From the NCBI RefSeq assembly GCF_050942215.1, contig NZ_CP192056.1:1860001-1924000 (forward strand): a stretch of DNA of 64,000 bases, read 5' to 3'. Position numbers and translations under genes: made by a program. Under the pieces are notes generated by a model. That model saw nothing but the letters and a program-made list of their open reading frames with translations. It was not told the origin of the DNA and did no database searches. Shown here piece by piece: positions 59,289 through 64,000 of the stretch. Origin of the DNA: Sphaerimonospora sp050942215 (lineage in GTDB: Bacteria > Actinomycetota > Actinomycetes > Streptosporangiales > Streptosporangiaceae). Numbering within the stretch: the first letter of the stretch is position 1; the number at the start of each line of letters is the position of its first letter.

Positions 59289-61007
59289 GTGAGAGCACGA
59301 TGGCCGCTTGCCCTGGTCGCACTGATCGCCGTGGTGGCCGCCGGCGCCTGCAGCGGCACGCCGGCCCAGGACGGGCCTGACGGCGCTCTGCCTCCGTCTC
59401 CCGTCAAGGCCCTGGACATCAACCCGCTGGCCCGGGAGAAGGTGAAGGACGGCGGCACGCTGCGGTGGGGGATCATCGACTTCCCCGTCCAGTGGAACCA
59501 GAACCACATCGACGGCGACACCCACAGCGTGGACGTGGTGATGGACGCGCTGATGCCGCGCGCTTTCCGGTCGGACGAGCGGGGCCGGGTCTCACTCGAC
59601 ACCGACTACGTGACCAACGCGCGGGTCACCGCGACCTCGCCGCGCCAGGTCATCACCTACACCCTGAACCCGAAGGCCCGCTGGTCCAACGGGAAGCCGA
59701 TCACCTGGGCGGACTTCGCCGCCCAGTGGAAGGCGATGGGCGGCCGGGACCGGGCCTACAGCGTCGACTCCCACATCGCCTACGAGAACATCCAGAACGT
59801 GACCAGGGGAGCGAGCGACCGGGAGGTGGTGGTCACGCTCACCCAGCCGTACAACGAGTGGCAGGCGCTGTTCTCGCCGCTCTATCCCGCCTCGACCAAC
59901 TCCGCTCCCGAGGCGTTCGGCGCCGACTGGATCAACAAGATCCCGATGACCGCCGGGCCGTTCCGGGTCGAGCGGCTCGACAAGAAGGGCGGCGTGCTCA
60001 CCCTCGCCCGCGATCCCGGCTGGTGGGGCGACCGGGCCAAGCTCGACAAGATCGTCTTTCGCAGGGTGCGGCCGGACGGCCTGGTCCGGGCGTTCACCAA
60101 GGGCGACGTCGACGTCTTCGACGTGGGCCCGTCCCCGGACAACTACGCCCAGGTGCGGGAGGCGTGGGACGCGGTCGTCAGGCAGGCGGCCGGCCCCGAG
60201 TACCGCCAGTTCACGTTCAACGCCGAGAGCGGGAACCTCTCCGATCTCAGGGTCCGTCAGGCCATGGCGATGGGTCTCGACCGCAAGGCCCTGATGGAGC
60301 TCGACCTGAAGGGGCTCGGCTGGCCGACCGTGACGCTGGACAACCACTTCCTCATGAACAGCCAGCGGGGCTATCGCGGCAACGCCGGGGAGCTGGGCGT
60401 CTACAATCCGCGGCGGGCCGGTGAGCTGCTCGACCAGGCGGGCTGGAGGCTTCCCGTCAAGGACGGCAAGCCGGGGAAGGTCAGGATGAAGGACGGCAAG
60501 CCGCTGACCCTGCGCTTCGTCGTCCCCGCCGGGGTCAAGGCGACCGACTCCGAGGCGCAGGTCGCCCGGCTGATGCTCCAGCGGATCGGGGTCGACGTGG
60601 TCGTCCAGGCCGTGCCGTTCAACGACTTCTTCGGCAAGTACCTCATTCCGGGCGATTTCGACATCACCGCGTTCTCGTATCCGGGCACTCCGTTCCCGAT
60701 GTCGAACTCGTTCGACGTCTTCGCCGACGGCGAGAACATCAAGGGTGACGACATGAAGTGGTACTCCAACCTGGGGCGCAGCGGAAGCCGGCAGATCGAC
60801 CAGGCGATGTACCGCGCGGGCAGCTCGCTCGACGACGAGCAGGTGACCGACCTGCTGAACGAGGCCGACAAGCTGGTCTGGCAGAAGGTGAACGTCCTTC
60901 CCCTCTACCAGGTCCCGCAGAACGTGGTCGTACGGTCCGGTCTCGCCAACATCGGCGCCAACGGACTCTACGACCTCAGGTACGAGAACGTCGGCTACGC
61001 GTCCTGA
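59289..61007 (+). CDS. Orphan peptide-type ABC substrate-binding lipoprotein (family 5)
   Basis: The 572-residue protein has a lipoprotein signal (LVALIAVVAAGACSG, lipid Cys at about 21) and the OppA/DppA-type SBP_bac_5 fold (YTLNPKARWSNGKPITWADF, quoted as a landmark; LSDLRVRQAMAMGLDRKAL). It should bind peptides or related solutes outside the membrane. GTG 59289 follows GGAGACG. No permease or ATPase genes are adjacent, so it works with a distant transporter or as a receptor. It lies 118 bp after the AAA+ gene. Confidence 0.92.
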   Translation: MRARWPLALVALIAVVAAGACSGTPAQDGPDGALPPSPVKALDINPLAREKVKDGGTLRWGIIDFPVQWNQNHIDGDTHSVDVVMDALMPRAFRSDERGRVSLDTDYVTNARVTATSPRQVITYTLNPKARWSNGKPITWADFAAQWKAMGGRDRAYSVDSHIAYENIQNVTRGASDREVVVTLTQPYNEWQALFSPLYPASTNSAPEAFGADWINKIPMTAGPFRVERLDKKGGVLTLARDPGWWGDRAKLDKIVFRRVRPDGLVRAFTKGDVDVFDVGPSPDNYAQVREAWDAVVRQAAGPEYRQFTFNAESGNLSDLRVRQAMAMGLDRKALMELDLKGLGWPTVTLDNHFLMNSQRGYRGNAGELGVYNPRRAGELLDQAGWRLPVKDGKPGKVRMKDGKPLTLRFVVPAGVKATDSEAQVARLMLQRIGVDVVVQAVPFNDFFGKYLIPGDFDITAFSYPGTPFPMSNSFDVFADGENIKGDDMKWYSNLGRSGSRQIDQAMYRAGSSLDDEQVTDLLNEADKLVWQKVNVLPLYQVPQNVVVRSGLANIGANGLYDLRYENVGYAS

Positions 61008-61028
61008 TCCTCCCGGCGGGCCCCGAGG

Positions 61029-62591
61029 TCAGAGCGGTGGATCGTCGGGGATGTCGGCGATGTCGTCGAGGGCCGCGGCGAGCTCGCCCGGGTGGTCGCC
61101 GATCCGTTCGGCGATCTCGATCAGCACGTGCAGTACGTCGTGCCGATCGTGGCCGAGGTCGATCAGGCGCTGGGCGGCCTCCCACAGCTGCGGGGGGTCG
61201 CCCACCCACAGCCGGCCGGCGATCTCCTCATGCCAGGCCAGATGCTCCTCCAGGTCGGGCCGGTCCAGCTCGTCCGCGTGGTCGATCTCCAAGAGGATCC
61301 GCCGGTCCGCGTCGTCGGCCGGGTTCAGCAGGTCGAGCTGTGTCGAGCCGCGCATACCCTGCAGCAGGGGGAAGGCGAAGGCCCGCCGGGCCAGGGCGGA
61401 CAGGTCGCCGTCCGGCAGCAGGCGCTCGACGAGCGCGCGGTCCAGGCCGAAGGTCGTCGGGTCGCGGTACGCCTCGGTGAAGCGCGACATCGCCTCCCAG
61501 ACCGCGTCCAGCGTGGCGCGGACGCCCTGTTCGGGCAGTCCGATGCGGGGGGCGGCGAACCGCACCCACGCCGACAGCACATGCGGCATGGCGTCCTGCT
61601 CGGCCGGGGTGAGCAGCACCTTGCGCGGCAGCCAGTCCAGCAGGAACGTCTCACACTTGGCGGGGCTCACCCGCAGCGGCCGGCCCAGGTCGCGGTCGCA
61701 GCCGTAGTCGATGATGTGGTCGGCGCATCGGGAGGCCGCCGAGGGGTCGGAGAGGTTCTCCGCCGCGTCTGAGGCGAGGAACTCGGCGGCGAGCATCGCC
61801 CGCCGGTCCCGGCTGTAGGGGGCCTCGGCGTGCGCCGGAGCCGGACGCATCCGGCCCGGCGGCAGCGCCTTGATCCGCGCCCGCGCGAACGCGTGATAGG
61901 CGCTGTATCCCTCGCTCACCAGACGGGGGCCCTTGCGCGCGTGGGACGAGGCGGCCGCCTTCATCGCGAACTCCAGCAGCGCCCGCGCCTGCTGCGGCTC
62001 GATCTCCTCGAACCGCAGCAGCGGGTTGCCGGCCGCCTCGGTCCCGGCCTGCTCCAGCAGCTTGTCCACCTGGGAGGAGACCCAGGCGTCCCGGGCCATG
62101 CCGCCCATGTTGTAGTCGACGACCACGACCAGGGCGTGCGTGTCCTCCCCGTTGTAGGCGAATGTGCACACCACCGTGTCCTGGTCGCCGTAGACGTCCC
62201 TGGACACGTAGCAGCCGGCCGGTTTCACCGTGCCGACGCGCTCCGCCCACCGGGGCCGGGCCACGTCGGACTCCATCAACGCCAGGGCGGCGCCCTCCGC
62301 CTTGGCGGCCTGCCGGGTGGTGCCCAGGTAGGCGATGGAGATCAGCAGGGTCAGCGCCGCCGGGGTGCCCGCCTTGGCCGCGTAGTCCACGAGGCCCTCG
62401 CCGAGGACGTGCTCGACGTCGCCGCCGCGCAGCCGCTTGCCCCACCAGGCGCCGAGCATGTCGGACACCATGAGCTCGGCGTCCAGCGGGCTGCGCATGG
62501 CGAGCAGTTCCCGGGCCGCCAGCAGCATCTCCGCGAACACGTCGTCCGGTGGCCGGGTCGCCCGGGGGTCTCGCCGATGCCTGCGACTCAC
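61029..62591 (-). CDS. Hypothetical protein with DUF1841-like C-terminus
   Basis: The 520-residue cytoplasmic protein begins VSRRHRRDPRATRPPDD. The last ~75 residues (LEEHLAWHEEIAGRLW, DPPQLWEAAQRLIDLGHDRHDVLHVL) resemble DUF1841, a helical domain with paired His/Glu found in actinobacterial and proteobacterial proteins of unknown role. The rest is predicted helical, with no membrane segment. Start is uncertain: GTG 62591 overlaps the stop of a nine-codon frame (GTG 62614) that itself follows AAGGTGGAG; ATG 62651 is in frame further upstream. Possible translational coupling. Confidence 0.75.
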   Translation of the reverse strand: MSRRHRRDPRATRPPDDVFAEMLLAARELLAMRSPLDAELMVSDMLGAWWGKRLRGGDVEHVLGEGLVDYAAKAGTPAALTLLISIAYLGTTRQAAKAEGAALALMESDVARPRWAERVGTVKPAGCYVSRDVYGDQDTVVCTFAYNGEDTHALVVVVDYNMGGMARDAWVSSQVDKLLEQAGTEAAGNPLLRFEEIEPQQARALLEFAMKAAASSHARKGPRLVSEGYSAYHAFARARIKALPPGRMRPAPAHAEAPYSRDRRAMLAAEFLASDAAENLSDPSAASRCADHIIDYGCDRDLGRPLRVSPAKCETFLLDWLPRKVLLTPAEQDAMPHVLSAWVRFAAPRIGLPEQGVRATLDAVWEAMSRFTEAYRDPTTFGLDRALVERLLPDGDLSALARRAFAFPLLQGMRGSTQLDLLNPADDADRRILLEIDHADELDRPDLEEHLAWHEEIAGRLWVGDPPQLWEAAQRLIDLGHDRHDVLHVLIEIAERIGDHPGELAAALDDIADIPDDPPL

Positions 62592-62678
62592 TGCATCTCG
62601 TTCCGCTCGCTCACGGACTCCACCTTCTCGCATTCCCGCGGGTAATCGCATCAGGAACGCGGGCCGGTGACTACCCCG

Positions 62679-62954
62679 TTATGGACGCCGGCCGCGGACG
62701 CCGTCGCGATCGCGGGGCGGGGTGGAGTTCACCAGGCCGAGCAGGCGCTCCCTGGCGACGCCTTCGACGATCTCGGGGGTGACGTCGAGCCCCAGGTGCC
62801 CGGCGCACGCCCGGACGTCCACGACGAGGCGGGACAGGACCGCGGCGGGAACGGTCGGGAACTCGGCGGCCAGCCGGGCGATCACAGAGTCCATGAGATC
62901 GCGCCGCGGCTCCGGCCGCCGGCCGCCGCAGATACGGACTGTGAGTGCGGACAT
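62679..62954 (-). CDS. Small helical hypothetical protein
   Basis: The 91-residue product starts at ATG 62954 after GAGGATGCAGCCC. It contains SVIARLAAEFPTVPAAVLSRLVVDVRACAGHLG (given in part as a landmark), a helical pattern seen in short actinobacterial proteins with a PxxxVxxxVRxxxxxLG stretch. Function unknown. It is upstream of and codirectional with the 520-residue gene. Confidence 0.6.
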   Translation of the reverse strand: MSALTVRICGGRRPEPRRDLMDSVIARLAAEFPTVPAAVLSRLVVDVRACAGHLGLDVTPEIVEGVARERLLGLVNSTPPRDRDGVRGRRP

Positions 62955-63398
62955 GGGCTGCATCCTCGCTGAATGGGGACCTGCCGCCCCTTATTCCACA
63001 ACTTTCCCGGCGGCTGTCAACCCTCCGTCTCCGGCCCGTCACGCTCGCCGATCCATAGACCGAATCGTGTTCGAGTGGCTCGCGGCCCCGGGTTCTGGCG
63101 CACTACGATGGCCCGACCGGAAAGGTATGGGAAGATGACCGCGGCGACGCCGGGTCGTACGGTGAGGAGGGGATGCCCGCGCCACCGAGCGGGAAGCGAG
63201 GCGGGCGACCGGGAAGTTGGCCGGACATCTTCCTGCGCGAGATGCCGGTCTTTTGACAGGATGCGTTGACCGCATGGCTGGCGGGGCTTCCGTCCGCCTA
63301 TGCCGATCGCCGATGATGTAGGGCAGATCTGCGCTACCAATCACAGTTATGGAGATGTGCCTCGTGGGAGAGCCTGGCACGCGACGGAGGTGCCGACC
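62955..63398. other. 444-bp divergent gap before the PAS sensor
   Basis: No convincing gene is seen. TTGACA occurs at 63255–63260, but no matching -10 follows at 17–18 bp. The region must hold promoters for both flanking genes. Confidence 0.55.
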
Positions 63399-64000
63399 AT
63401 GAGCGCCGAAACCTCCGTGCCCCGGCCCCGGGAGTCCGGTTTGGACATCTCAGACTCCGACCTCTTCAGAGGCCTGATGTCGGAGGCGCCGTTCGCCTTT
63501 GCCTTCTTCGACTCGTCCGGTCGCTTCGTCCGGGTCAACGCGACCTTCACCGAGATGACCGGTCACCCCATCGACCGGCATCTGGACCGTCTTCCGGCGG
63601 AGCTGCTGCCGGCCGACCTTACCGCCGTGATCGAGGCGGCGCTGCGCCGGGTCGGTGAGGACGGGCTGCCGGTCACCGAGCAGCGGATCAGGACCCGCGA
63701 GGAGAACGGCGACAGCCGTCACTGGGCGGTGTCCTTCTTCCCGATGCGCGGCGCGGAGGACGGCGAGCCGGGCGTCGCCCTGTTCGGCGTCGACCTGACC
63801 GAGCAGCAGATGGCCAGGGAACTGCTGCAGCGCAGCGAGGAGCGTTACCGCTCGCTCGTGGAGTCCCAGCAGCAGCTCGTCTGGATCACGTCGCCGAGCG
63901 GCGCGGCGGTCGAGGACGCCCCGCAGTGGCGGGCCATCACCGGCCAGGGGCTGGAAGAGTACCTCGCACACGGCTGGCTGGCGGCGGTCCACCCCGACGA
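63399..64000 (+). CDS. PAS-domain sensor protein, 3' end outside window
   Basis: The frame starts at ATG 63399 behind ACGGAGGTGCCGACC and stays open to the edge (about 200 codons). Residues ~20–140 form a PAS domain with a PAC end (RGLMSEAPFAFAFFDSSG in front; RHWAVSFFPMRG and GVALFGVDLTEQQ behind). A coiled link leads to a second PAS start (YRSLVESQQQLVWITSPSG, WLAAVHPDD). It is the input part of a sensor histidine kinase or a PP2C/SpoIIE phosphatase; the output domain is not visible. Confidence 0.85.
   Translation, partial: MSAETSVPRPRESGLDISDSDLFRGLMSEAPFAFAFFDSSGRFVRVNATFTEMTGHPIDRHLDRLPAELLPADLTAVIEAALRRVGEDGLPVTEQRIRTREENGDSRHWAVSFFPMRGAEDGEPGVALFGVDLTEQQMARELLQRSEERYRSLVESQQQLVWITSPSGAAVEDAPQWRAITGQGLEEYLAHGWLAAVHPD

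Noticed and set aside
63109..63269. Short frames between the small helical protein and the PAS gene
   Set aside because: Arg-rich translations without plausible start signals.

Overview
The window is high-GC DNA with dense coding, many GTG/TTG starts, an actinobacterial lexA–nrdR–nrdJ block, a DUF222/HNH gene, CAZymes with CBM2, Ser/Thr kinases and an ECF41 sigma factor. Together these indicate a filamentous actinomycete. A tmsA/tmsB pair for 10-methyl branched fatty acids, typical membrane lipids of Streptosporangiaceae and relatives, suggests the order Streptosporangiales. That placement is inferred from gene content and no rRNA is present. No rRNA, tRNA, CRISPR array or prophage was found.

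Layout. 1–3.6 kb: end of a general-stress-type membrane protein, GMP reductase GuaB1, an effector-binding protein and a family III CoA-transferase. 4–8.4 kb: tmsA–tmsB facing an acyl-CoA synthetase that has a near-perfect operator. 8.5–16 kb: a Pro-rich membrane protein, leuS, a secreted GH5 endoglucanase with CBM2, and a MalY/PatB-type lyase. 16–21 kb: lexA, a repeat-bearing 0.8-kb gap, nrdR and nrdJ. 21–27.7 kb: Nei1 glycosylase, a YbjN-like protein, a DUF222/HNH protein near direct repeats, two candidate very small genes, and an ECF41 sigma factor with its carboxymuconolactone-decarboxylase partner.

27.7–54 kb is mostly sugar catabolism. It holds a GH42 beta-galactosidase; a GH31 alpha-xylosidase operon with an ABC importer and a secreted GH3; a second ABC importer with a divergent ROK repressor; and a cytoplasmic GH3 with its own LacI-type repressor. 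Operator-like elements sharing the half-site CAAACTA precede the GH42 gene, the GH31 operon and the second ABC operon. Twin perfect 14-bp palindromes precede the GH3–lacI pair. Beta-galactosidase, alpha-xylosidase and GH3 activities are what is needed to strip xyloglucan-type oligosaccharides, so I read this as a hemicellulose (xyloglucan/xylan) utilisation region under XylR-like control. Inside it (39–45 kb) lies a separate three-gene cassette: two Ser/Thr kinases and a Pro-rich membrane protein, all with related Cys-containing outer domains.

54–64 kb: DoxX-like protein, MFS drug exporter, a membrane-anchored double AAA+ ATPase, an orphan peptide-type binding lipoprotein, two proteins of unknown function, and the start of a PAS-domain sensor cut by the window edge.

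The least explained signals are a 36-bp element (33/36 identical) 86 and 82 bp upstream of two unrelated genes (tmsA and the ROK regulator), the shared operator set, the kinase trio, and the two tiny ORFs at 25.6–26.0 kb.
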